DNA of 5,376 nucleotides from an uncultured Candidatus Melainabacteria bacterium (GCA_937898445.1 CALEJY010000150.1:1-5376); one strand, 5' to 3'; shown: positions 1 to 4,529, counted from the stretch's first letter. The notes: generated by a model from the sequence alone, not told the origin. Made by a program: numbers and translations.

Positions 1-270
1 ATTCCTTACACCATCTATATCTTTAGCACCATACCTTTGACCTGTTACGACCGCAAAACCGTTTGTTAATCCTACAATTACAAAAGTTATCAAAAAGAAT
101 AATGGCGCAACCGCACCAACTGCCGCAAAAGCTTCTACACCGAGAGTTCTTCCGACAATTACGAGATCTGCAATATTATATAGTTGTTGAAAGATGTTCC
201 CAATCAATAACGGAACCGAAAAAAGCAGAATGTGTCTAAGGGGGCTGCCTTTTGTCATATCAGTAATCAT
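1..270 (-). CDS. MATE family efflux transporter, N-terminal 90 residues (partial)
   Basis: Integral inner-membrane antiporter of the MATE family, which exports cationic drugs or metabolites in exchange for Na+ or H+. The visible part starts MITDMTKGSPLRHILLFSVP. It contains a first membrane helix at about residues 12-32 with the family-typical IGNIFQQLYNIADLVIVGR stretch (residues 23-41), and a second hydrophobic segment at about 46-70. MATE proteins are usually about 450 residues with 12 helices, so roughly four fifths lies beyond position 1. The start at 268-270 is chosen because AGGA sits 8 nt upstream (279-282, minus strand). An in-frame ATG at 256-258 (MTKG) is the alternative. It lies 33 bp downstream of the XRE regulator gene on the same strand, so co-transcription and control by that regulator are likely. 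The substrate cannot be told from this fragment. Confidence 0.93.
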   Translation of the reverse strand, partial: MITDMTKGSPLRHILLFSVPLLIGNIFQQLYNIADLVIVGRTLGVEAFAAVGAVAPLFFLITFVIVGLTNGFAVVTGQRYGAKDIDGVRN

Positions 271-303
271 AAAATTTTTCCTAAAATAAATTTAATTACT
301 TTA

Positions 304-618
304 CTACTTTATTATATTATAAAATTGATACAAAATACGCAAGTTTTTATCATCAGATTTTATGCAAGAGATAAGTTCTTCTCGAATTTCTTCCAAATCC
401 TTTTGATGTTCAAAATCAAACAAGTCTTTTGGTGTAACCCCAAGAGTATCTGCAAGTTTTCCTATTTTTTCTGCTCTGATAAAACTCTTTCCGCATTCAA
501 TTTTGCTCAAATTTCGCTCAGCAATATCTATAGCTTCCGCAAGTTCCTCTTGAGATAGCTTTTTCTTTATTCGTAATTCTTTAACTTTTTTGCCAAAAAG
601 TGTTTTTATATCTTTCAT
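304..618 (-). CDS. XRE-family helix-turn-helix transcriptional regulator, 104 aa
   Basis: Small cytoplasmic DNA-binding protein of the Cro/CI (XRE) type. Residues about 7-67 form the HTH_3 domain: KKLSQEELAEAIDIAERNLS (19-38) gives the helix-turn-helix, IECGKS (40-45) the following conserved turn, and LGVTPKDLFDFE (59-70) the usual last helix. The C-terminal 35 residues are charged and helical (DLEEIREELISCIKSDD) and may serve in dimerisation. There is no sensor domain, so any ligand is unknown. ATG at 616-618 follows AGAGGA (622-627) after only 3 nt, a close but usable ribosome binding site. It is first in an apparent two-gene operon with the MATE pump 33 bp downstream, and is divergent from the gene starting at 769. 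By analogy with other XRE-efflux pairs it probably controls the pump and itself; this is inference. Confidence 0.92.
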   Translation of the reverse strand: MKDIKTLFGKKVKELRIKKKLSQEELAEAIDIAERNLSKIECGKSFIRAEKIGKLADTLGVTPKDLFDFEHQKDLEEIREELISCIKSDDKNLRILYQFYNIIK

Positions 619-639
619 AGTTCCTCTTGTAAGTATATA

Positions 640-671
640 TTTTTATTTCGACAAGATTAACGATATAAAAA
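640..671. promoter_or_regulatory. Imperfect inverted repeat, candidate operator of the XRE regulator
   Basis: TTTTTATTTCG (640-650) and CGATATAAAAA (661-671) are inverted copies matching at 10 of 11 positions around a 10-nt spacer. The right arm covers the proposed -10 box of the XRE promoter, which is where an autorepressor would bind. The arms are AT-rich, so a chance match is possible. Confidence 0.3.
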
Positions 672-690
672 ATAGTCTGCATAATTGACA
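663..690 (-). promoter_or_regulatory. Candidate promoter for the XRE-MATE operon
   Basis: Read on the minus strand, TTGTCA (complement of 686-691) is followed after 17 nt by TTATAT (complement of 663-668). This fits a sigma-70 type promoter 45 bp upstream of the XRE start. The -35 box overlaps that of the divergent promoter at 685-713. The -10 box is a weak match, so the call is moderate. Confidence 0.45.
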
Positions 691-713
691 AAGTATTTAA
701 AAAATTGTATATT
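685..713 (+). promoter_or_regulatory. Strong sigma-70 type promoter driving the split pilin-like gene
   Basis: A perfect TTGACA (685-690) is followed by a 17-nt spacer and TATATT (708-713), predicting transcription from about 720 towards the ATG at 769. It also points into the IS, so host transcripts would run through the transposase gene in the sense direction. Confidence 0.65.
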
Positions 714-758
714 AAGATATAAAACATAGACTTGTTGAATATATAGTATTTAAAAAAT
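692..758. repeat. 14-bp direct repeat AGTATTTAAAAAAT
   Basis: Two identical copies at 692-705 and 745-758, 53 bp apart start to start. The first lies between the -35 and -10 boxes of the plus-strand promoter, the second directly before the ribosome binding site. They could be regulator sites or simply low-complexity AT sequence. Confidence 0.4.
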
Positions 759-856
759 GGAGTAATAGATGAGCTTGAATTTTTGTTGGTATAAAAAAGT
801 TGTTAGATGCCTAGATGTAAAGAGGCTTAGGTGCAAAGTCGGTTACGATAAACGTC

Positions 857-882
857 ATACTGAGGACATCAGTCCAAAGTAT
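857..882. repeat. Palindromic repeat 1 (ATACT..GGAC/GTCC..AGTAT)
   Basis: ATACT (857-861) and GGAC (864-867) pair with GTCC (872-875) and AGTAT (878-882) around the loop ATCA, with a 2x2 internal mismatch. The flanking word CGTCATACTGAGGAC resembles a dispersed element seen in several bacterial groups (from memory). Confidence 0.55.
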
Positions 883-900
883 CGCATGGTTTGTAATGAT

Positions 901-920
901 GTTGGGCTAGAAAGCCCAAC
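901..920. repeat. Palindromic repeat 2, perfect 8-bp stem
   Basis: GTTGGGCT (901-908) pairs perfectly with AGCCCAAC (913-920) around the loop AGAA. It is GC-rich against its surroundings. It codes in frame for VGLESPT, so it does not break the reading frame. Confidence 0.65.
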
Positions 921-932
921 CTACGATTTGTC

Positions 933-955
933 ATTGCGAGCGAATGCGAAGCAAT
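933..955. repeat. Palindromic repeat 3 (ATTGCGAGCGAATGCGAAGCAAT)
   Basis: ATTGC (933-937) pairs with GCAAT (951-955). The CATTGCGAGCGAA...GAAGCAATC wording is a widespread dispersed repeat in many bacterial genomes (established from memory, family not named here). It is translated in frame as RANAKQS. Confidence 0.55.
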
Positions 956-965
956 CCAGTGAAAC

Positions 966-985
966 AGGTGCTACGCACGTAGCCC
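966..985 (+). repeat. 20-bp direct repeat with palindromic core, left copy
   Basis: AGGTGCTACGCACGTAGCCC is identical to 2461-2480 on the other side of the IS and codes for GATHVA in both places. Its core GCTACG-CA-CGTAGC is a 6-bp palindrome. Two exact copies in the same reading phase of one split gene support a mobile palindromic module that keeps the frame. Confidence 0.75.
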
Positions 986-1018
986 TCTGTGACGACATTG
1001 GTGATAACTTAACACGTC

Positions 1019-1039
1019 ACCCTGAACTCGATTCAGGGT
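1019..1039. repeat. Palindromic repeat 5, perfect 8-bp stem (RHPELDSGS repeat)
   Basis: ACCCTGAA (1019-1026) pairs with TTCAGGGT (1032-1039) around CTCGA. Read in frame it gives RHPELDSGS. The CGTCACCCTGAA..TTCAGGGTC form is a known kind of dispersed bacterial repeat that is often mistaken for coding sequence. Confidence 0.65.
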
Positions 1040-1081
1040 CTATCAATGTTGATATTGAACCCCTCTCCTGCCTTACAGGCA

Positions 1082-1097
1082 CCCTCTCCCCAAGTGG
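1082..1097. repeat. Left half of the GC-rich palindrome that received the IS
   Basis: CCCTCTCCCCAAGTGG here, joined to GGAGAGGG (2389-2396) on the far side, restores a perfect 10-bp stem CCCTCTCCCC / GGGGAGAGGG around the loop AAGT. The IS therefore cut a hairpin-forming repeat. CCCAAGTGG (1089-1097) is the likely left copy of the target-site duplication. Confidence 0.55.
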
Positions 1098-1118
1098 CAC
1101 TATTGTCCGGTAAAAAAA
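1098..1118 (+). repeat. IS left terminal inverted repeat
   Basis: Perfect match over 21 bp to the complement of 2359-2379 (23 bp if the target-derived GG at 1096-1097 is counted). It contains TTGTCC, which recurs inside the element at 1156-1161 and 1172-1177. Confidence 0.9.
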
Positions 1119-1130
1119 TAATAAAAAAGC

Positions 1131-1204
1131 GCAAGATGCCGCACAAAAAAGCATTTTGTCCTAAAATAAAGTTGTCCAGACAATAAATTAGGAGGGCATC
1201 TTGC
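1131..1204 (+). promoter_or_regulatory. Inverted repeat able to hide the transposase start (anti-readthrough hairpin)
   Basis: GCAAGATGCC (1131-1140) is the perfect 10-bp complement of GGCATCTTGC (1195-1204), which holds the last base of the ribosome binding site and the whole TTG start codon. The 54-nt loop contains a smaller hairpin (ACAAAA 1143-1148 with TTTTGT 1154-1159). A transcript entering from outside the IS would carry both arms and bury the start. One starting after 1140, for instance from the TAAAAT box at 1162-1167, would lack the upstream arm. IS10 and IS50 are known to use this logic; its use here is inferred from position. Confidence 0.6.
1162..1167 (+). promoter_or_regulatory. 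Candidate internal -10 box for the transposase
   Basis: TAAAAT matches TATAAT at 5 of 6 positions and would start RNA near 1174, leaving a leader of about 27 nt that includes the AGGAGG. No convincing -35 box lies 16-18 bp upstream. TTGTCC (1156-1161) with GACAAT (1179-1184) is a competing reading, but it would start RNA almost at the ribosome binding site. Confidence 0.3.
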
Positions 1205-2355
1205 AAGAACATTGTAGCATAATCGGAACAATTTTAACAGGTATCAATCGCAAACTATTCAAAAGAATTGTAGATAAATATAATGGAGATAGATACGTCA
1301 AATATTTTAACTGTTGGTCGTTGTTCGTTTGTATTTTAATCGGACAAATTGCTAATCTTAAATCTATTCGTGAAATTGTAGATACTATTAATTTTCAACC
1401 TAATAACCAATACCATATTGGGATTAAGAAAAACATCTCAAAATCTACTTTTGCAGAAGCTAACGAAAGAACTAATTGGCGTATTTTTAGAGATGTTTTC
1501 TTGAAACTTATTGCACAACTTCCTCAAAAAATACAACTGGAAGTAGAAAATCTTGTAAAAATAATTGATTCTTCTCCAATACGTTTAGATTTGACAAATC
1601 ATACTTGGGCTGAAAAAACTCAAAGAATAGAAGGTATAAAGTTACATTTAATGTATGATTTAAATAATGCACTACCTACTTACTTTGAATTTACAGGAGC
1701 AAGAACAAATGACATTGAAATTGGAAAGAAAATGGATATTCAAAAAGGTTGCACCTATGTATTTGACAAGGGATATATGGACTTTAACTGGTGGAGCGAT
1801 ATAGATGACAAAGGTGCATATTTTGTAACCAGATTAAAAAGAAATAATGCTATTATTGAATTAAGTAAAATACAAGAAAATTCAGAACTAGTAAGTTCTC
1901 AATTAATTAGATTAAAAAACAAAAATCTTTGCCATAGTGGAAGAAATCGATGCAATGAGAAGATATTGAGAAAAGTAGTAGTAAAAAGAGAAGATACAAG
2001 ACCGTTAATCTTGGTAACTAATGATTTAAACAGAAGTGCTGAAGAAATTGCTGAATTGTACAAGCAACGTTGGCAGATAGAGTTATTTTTCAAATGGATA
2101 AAACAGAATTTAAAGATAAAGAAGTTTTTAGGTAGAAGTGAGAATGCAGTAAAAACACAGATATGTATTGCTTTAATAAGTTACATCCTAATATACATGG
2201 CAGAAGAAATAAAAAAGGTATGTAGAAATATCTCATTAAAAAACCTACTAAAACTCATTGGAAATAATCTTTTTACTACTCTTAAAGTACGGAAATATGG
2301 ACGGAAAAGATTAAAAGACCCTAATCAACTCCAATTTCAATGGGTATTTTTTTAG
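1201..2355 (+). CDS. IS4-family transposase (DUF4372 + DDE domain), 384 aa
   Basis: DNA transposase that cuts and inserts the surrounding IS. Residues about 5-78 match the DUF4372-type N-terminal DNA-binding region (NRKLFKRIVDKYNGDRYVKY; then KSTFAEANERTNWRIF at 81-96). The RNase-H-like catalytic domain follows, with D123 in IIDSSPIRLDL, D189 in YVFDKGYMDF and E294 in the IS4 hallmark Y287-R290-E294-K301 (YKQRWQIELFFKWIK, the Y(2)R(3)E(6)K signature). Length is normal and no frameshift is seen, so it may be active. The start is TTG, set by AGGAGG (1190-1195) at 5 nt and an in-frame TAG directly upstream at 1189-1191; the next in-frame ATG (residue 151) is far inside. The start lies in a potential hairpin. 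The gene ends 3 bp before the T-tract leading into the right inverted repeat. Confidence 0.95.
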   Translation: MQEHCSIIGTILTGINRKLFKRIVDKYNGDRYVKYFNCWSLFVCILIGQIANLKSIREIVDTINFQPNNQYHIGIKKNISKSTFAEANERTNWRIFRDVFLKLIAQLPQKIQLEVENLVKIIDSSPIRLDLTNHTWAEKTQRIEGIKLHLMYDLNNALPTYFEFTGARTNDIEIGKKMDIQKGCTYVFDKGYMDFNWWSDIDDKGAYFVTRLKRNNAIIELSKIQENSELVSSQLIRLKNKNLCHSGRNRCNEKILRKVVVKREDTRPLILVTNDLNRSAEEIAELYKQRWQIELFFKWIKQNLKIKKFLGRSENAVKTQICIALISYILIYMAEEIKKVCRNISLKNLLKLIGNNLFTTLKVRKYGRKRLKDPNQLQFQWVFF

Positions 2356-2358
2356 TGT

Positions 2359-2379
2359 TTTTTTTACCGGACAATAGTG
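2359..2379 (-). repeat. IS right terminal inverted repeat
   Basis: Exact complement of 1098-1118. It begins 4 bp after the transposase stop codon and is followed by CCCATTTGG (2380-2388), the imperfect counterpart of the left flank. Confidence 0.9.
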
Positions 2380-2388
2380 CCCATTTGG

Positions 2389-2410
2389 GGAGAGGGTTAG
2401 GGAGAGGGGC
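2389..2410. repeat. Right half of the IS target palindrome and GGGAGAGGGG tail
   Basis: GGAGAGGG (2389-2396) completes the palindrome begun at 1082. The following TTAGGGAGAGGGGC repeats the same GGGAGAGG word and mirrors CCCCTCTCC before the left half, so the two sides of the IS form a wider imperfect inverted repeat of CT-rich and GA-rich strands. Confidence 0.5.
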
Positions 2411-2431
2411 TACTTAACTGCTTCGCTTCTT

Positions 2432-2521
2432 AGCCGCCTAGCTGCTTTCACTCTCGCCGAAGGTGCTACGCACGTAGCCCATTGGAACAATTCTCGTAAA
2501 ATAGCTTTTACTCTCGCAGAG
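2432..2521 (+). repeat. Duplicated prepilin motif SR..AFTLAE, 60 bp apart
   Basis: SRLAAFTLAE (2432-2461) and SRKIAFTLAE (2492-2521) are in the same frame exactly 20 codons apart. Over GCTTTYACTCTCGCMGARG the DNA agrees at 16 of 19 positions and the three differences are silent. Between them lies the palindromic module coding GATHVAHWNN. Only the second copy is followed by the hydrophobic helix, so only it can be the real cleavage site. Confidence 0.75.
2461..2480 (+). repeat. 20-bp direct repeat with palindromic core, right copy
   Basis: Identical to 966-985 and read in the same phase (GATHVA). It sits immediately after the first AFTLAE, as if inserted at that motif. Confidence 0.75.
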
Positions 2522-3311
2522 GTATTAATCACACTCGGAATAATCGGTGTAGTTGCAGCAATGACTATGCCTGTGTTTATCCAAAATACTAAAGAGAAAG
2601 AAACTATTTCTAAATTGAAAAAGTTCAATAGTGTTATGAACAAAGCTTTTACTATGGCAAAAGTTCAAAATGGCGAAGTTGAAGATTGGGGGTTGCAAGT
2701 TTCCGGACAAAATGCTGAGCCGGATGAAAATCAGCAGGCAACAAATAAACAAATGACGGATAAGGTTTGGGATATTTTAAGTCCTAGTTTAAAAATATCT
2801 TCAAGATGTAAAGTGACTGAAAGCGATTGTCAAAAATATGACAGATATTCATTAGATGGAACGAAATTCGGTAGTTTTAAACCAACTGTGATTTTTGCTG
2901 ACGGAACTGTAATTGTCGGAACAACTGTGGCTAGTCCAACCTGTGAAAGTGTTCAGGGAACAAGTGAAAATTTAAAGCATGTATGTGGTGAAGTTTTTGT
3001 AGATATAAATGGCCCAAAACCTCCTAATGCAACTGGGAAAGATGTATTCATTTTTTGGTTTACAAAATATGGAGTTATACCAAGAGGTTTGCCTGATGAA
3101 TATGCACGAATGAATACTTTATGTAATATAGAGAATAAAGATATTTTGAATGGATATACTTGTGCTGCGTGGATTATATACAATGAGAATATGGATTATT
3201 TGCATTGTGACGACTTGTCATGGGATGGCAAAAAAAGATGTAAGTAATAACCAAAATAAAAGACTTGCTATTTAAAAACTTTTATGTAAGAATAAAAACT
3301 GTCGACGAAAG

Positions 3312-3339
3312 TTGATAAAATTTCAAAATTGAATAATAA
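3312..3339 (+). promoter_or_regulatory. Candidate promoter of the tRNA-Met gene
   Basis: TTGATA (3312-3317), a 16-nt spacer and TAATAA (3334-3339) lie 7 bp before the mature 5' end, leaving almost no leader. The region is very AT-rich, so other boxes could be drawn. Confidence 0.35.
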
Positions 3340-3346
3340 AAATTAT

Positions 3347-3420
3347 GGCAAGGTAGCTCAGCTGGTGAGAGCGCACGGCTCATACCCGTGAGGTCGAGAG
3401 TTCGAATCTCTCCCTTGCTA
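3347..3420 (+). tRNA. tRNA-Met (anticodon CAT), elongator type
   Basis: A complete cloverleaf. Acceptor GGCAAGG (3347-3353) pairs with CCTTGCT (3413-3419), giving a G-U first pair, with discriminator A3420. The D arm is GCTC/GAGC (3356-3359/3369-3372). The anticodon stem CACGG/CCGTG encloses the loop CTCATAC with CAT at 3381-3383. The T stem GAGAG/CTCTC encloses TTCGAAT. The stem lacks the three stacked G-C pairs of initiators and the ends are not the C1-A72 mismatch, so it is not tRNA-fMet. The loop and CCCGTGAGGTC run match the elongator Met tRNA of Bacillus as I recall it. tRNA-Ile2, which also has a CAT gene anticodon modified by TilS, is the less likely alternative. CCA is not encoded. 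A T-run (3422-3427) follows. Confidence 0.93.
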
Positions 3421-3442
3421 TTTTTTTATATAGAGGAGTGTT

Positions 3443-4450
3443 TTGGTTTTAAAATTTTTACTAAATAAAAAAAATAAAATTAATTTTTGTGGGATTAAAC
3501 TAACTATTTCAAATCCAATTCCTAAAAAAATTATTAGAAAGTGTTTATATAAATATATTTGGAGGAAGTCTGAAAATTATAGTGATATTTACGTGTTGTT
3601 AACTACTTCTGGGGAAATATATCTTCTATCTTTATTTTTAAGGCAAATTAAAAATTCTCAAAATATTTTTTTTGTTACTACTAGAAAATATCATATAGAG
3701 ATATTAAAAATGATTTTAGGGGATGTAAATTATTTATATTTACCAGAAGCATTTGAGTTATATTTTGAAGATACTTATAAAACAAATTATAAAGGTAAAA
3801 TTTATAATAAGTATTTAACAAAAAGTTTTATTTCAATATTATATGATAATTGGTTTGACCAAAAAGACAAACATTATATTTCACTAATTAAAAGGTATAT
3901 TGATTTTAAAGATGGTTTTAGTAAAGAAAAGCCTGAGCTCTGTTTTTCTCAAGATGTAGAAATTTCTTTAAAAAATAAAATAAATGAAATAGGATTAAAT
4001 GTAAATAAGTTTGTCTATTTTATTCCAGAAGCTAAAACTTGCAAACCGATTGATATTCAATTTTGGAAAGATTTGTATGAAAAGTTTTCGGAATTAGGAT
4101 ATGACGTATATGTAAATTCTGTAGGTCAGAATAAAGAGTTTTCTTTTGGGAAATATGCTAATTTATCAATAACGGAAGCCAATCTTTTAGCAAGAACAAG
4201 CAAGGGAGTTGTAGCATTACGTAGTGGTATGTGTGAACCATTTACATTAACTGATGTACCAATGACAGTTCTATATACAGATGTTGTTATTGATAATAAT
4301 ATAAAAATTGATGCAAGTACAATTTTTCAAACTTATACTTTAAAAAAATATCCATACATAATAAAAAATAATTTGTTTGAATATAATATTAATTTATATT
4401 CAAAAAAAGAGTTAATAAAACATATTATAATTAATATAACTTCAACATAA
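3443..4450 (+). CDS. Probable GT-B-type glycosyltransferase (heptosyltransferase/GT9-like), 335 aa
   Basis: Probably a cytoplasmic glycosyltransferase adding a sugar to a surface glycan; donor and acceptor are unknown. Recognition is by overall pattern. A first Rossmann-like half contains SDIYVLLTTSGEIYLLSLFL (47-66) and IFFVTTRKYHIEILKMI (75-91). A second half has KFVYFIPEAKTCKP (189-202), a helix plus YDVYVNSVGQ (220-229), and ANLLARTSKGVVALRSGMCE (246-265), which recalls the donor-binding region of GT9-like enzymes in capsule loci. There is no signal peptide or clear membrane helix. The start is TTG, forced by an in-frame TAG at 3431-3433 and by GAGGAG (3433-3438) at 4 nt; the next ATG is residue 90. 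Base composition is far more AT-rich than the neighbours, suggesting transfer. It follows the tRNA by 22 bp and precedes a sugar-nucleotidyltransferase gene. Confidence 0.7.
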   Translation: MVLKFLLNKKNKINFCGIKLTISNPIPKKIIRKCLYKYIWRKSENYSDIYVLLTTSGEIYLLSLFLRQIKNSQNIFFVTTRKYHIEILKMILGDVNYLYLPEAFELYFEDTYKTNYKGKIYNKYLTKSFISILYDNWFDQKDKHYISLIKRYIDFKDGFSKEKPELCFSQDVEISLKNKINEIGLNVNKFVYFIPEAKTCKPIDIQFWKDLYEKFSELGYDVYVNSVGQNKEFSFGKYANLSITEANLLARTSKGVVALRSGMCEPFTLTDVPMTVLYTDVVIDNNIKIDASTIFQTYTLKKYPYIIKNNLFEYNINLYSKKELIKHIIINITST

Positions 4451-4529
4451 TATACAAAATTTTTTATTTGTATTAAAATATCAACAGAAGCAATTAAAAA
4501 TAGATTATAATATAAATTATAGGTGATGA
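4451..4529. other. AT-rich intergenic gap with small hairpin
   Basis: ATACAAA (4452-4458) can pair with TTTGTAT (4467-4473) around 8 nt. No T-tract follows, so a terminator is not claimed. The rest is AT-rich and holds the promoter candidate listed separately. Confidence 0.3.
4506..4511 (+). promoter_or_regulatory. Candidate -10 box before the nucleotidyltransferase gene
   Basis: A perfect TATAAT at 4506-4511 would start RNA near 4518, giving a leader of about 12 nt before ATG 4530. No good -35 box is present (TCAACA at 4481-4486 with a 19-nt spacer is the best), so an own promoter is possible but not secure. Confidence 0.35.

Larger units (their letters stand above)
769..1097 (+). pseudogene. 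5' part of IS-disrupted pilin-like gene: long repeat-derived leader
   Basis: ATG 769 is preceded by GGAG (759-762) at 6 nt and by a strong promoter, so a translated gene starts here. The 109 full codons before the IS begin MSLNFCWYKKVVRCLDVKRL and resemble no protein domain I know. The DNA is a chain of short palindromic repeats (857-882, 901-920, 933-955, 970-983, 1019-1039, 1082-1097) that nevertheless stays open; RHPELDSGS (repeat at 1019-1039) is a familiar translation of a dispersed repeat. Removing the IS plus one 9-bp flank copy continues the frame through GERVRERGYLTAS into the prepilin motif of 2504-2521, giving 395 codons. I therefore read it as the leader of that gene. As it stands, the frame ends at TAA 1111-1113 just inside the IS. 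Alternative: a spurious frame over intergenic repeats. Confidence 0.5.
1098..2379 (+). mobile_element. IS4-family insertion sequence, complete, about 1282 bp
   Basis: The element has perfect 21-bp terminal inverted repeats: CACTATTGTCCGGTAAAAAA plus A at 1098-1118, and its complement at 2359-2379. It holds one transposase gene. Two further bases (GG/CC) also match outward, but these are explained by the target, whose copies start with CC and end with GG. Flanks CCCAAGTGG (1089-1097) and CCCATTTGG (2380-2388) agree at 7 of 9 positions; the two mismatches fall in the loop of the palindromic target. A duplication of about 9 bp is plausible for IS4 relatives but is not exact here. The element interrupts the pilin-like gene in the sense orientation. 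Everything needed for transposition looks intact. Confidence 0.9.
2380..3247 (+). pseudogene. 3' part of IS-disrupted type IV pilin-like (prepilin) gene
   Basis: Codes for a type IV pilin / type II secretion pseudopilin-like protein, processed by prepilin peptidase and anchored by its N-terminal helix. The motif KIA|FTLAE (codons 2498-2521; cleavage before F2507, E at mature position 5) leads into the hydrophobic helix VLITLGIIGVVAAMTMPVFI (2522-2581). A roughly 210-residue external domain follows, with many cysteines and ending AWIIYNENMDYLHCDDLSWD before the last residues, which resembles Gastranaerophilales pilin-like proteins as I remember them. No ATG, GTG or TTG occurs in frame between the in-IS stop TAG 2375-2377 and ATG 2561. 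ATG 2561 would give 228 aa lacking the cleavage site and most of the helix, so the gene is judged broken. Its proper start is most likely ATG 769. The first 40 codons hold a second AFTLAE (2444-2461). Confidence 0.8.

Noticed and set aside
232..558. Open frame of 108 codons on the plus strand
   Set aside because: It lies antisense over the XRE gene and the MATE start, is low-complexity and has no domain or ribosome binding site.
857..1097. CRISPR array
   Set aside because: The palindromes differ from one another and there is no regular repeat-spacer pattern.
1899..2093. Minus-strand open frame of 64 codons inside the transposase
   Set aside because: It is antisense to the conserved catalytic region of the transposase, whose frame is clearly the coding one.
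2410..2752. Two overlapping minus-strand open frames (2410-2643, 2525-2752)
   Set aside because: Both are antisense to the prepilin motif and helix codons; the plus-strand frame has the recognisable motif.
2953..3183. Minus-strand open frame of 76 codons
   Set aside because: Antisense shadow of the pilin-like external domain, with no independent support.
2561..3247. Intact 228-aa protein starting at ATG 2561
   Set aside because: The ATG encodes a residue in the middle of the pilin helix; a start there removes the cleavage site, and no ribosome binding site precedes it (GTAGTTGCAGCA).
3248..3311. Terminator of the pilin-like gene
   Set aside because: Only AAAAG/CTTTT (about 5 bp, wide loop) can pair and there is no T-run, so nothing can be called.
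3347..3420. Initiator tRNA-fMet
   Set aside because: It has a G1-U72 pair instead of the C1-A72 mismatch and lacks the three consecutive G-C pairs in the anticodon stem.
4452..4473. Rho-independent terminator after the glycosyltransferase gene
   Set aside because: The 7-bp stem is almost all A-T and no T-tract follows it.
4526..4528. ATG 4526 as start of the nucleotidyltransferase
   Set aside because: Wrong frame; only ATG 4530 opens into MKIIIQAGGKGTRL.
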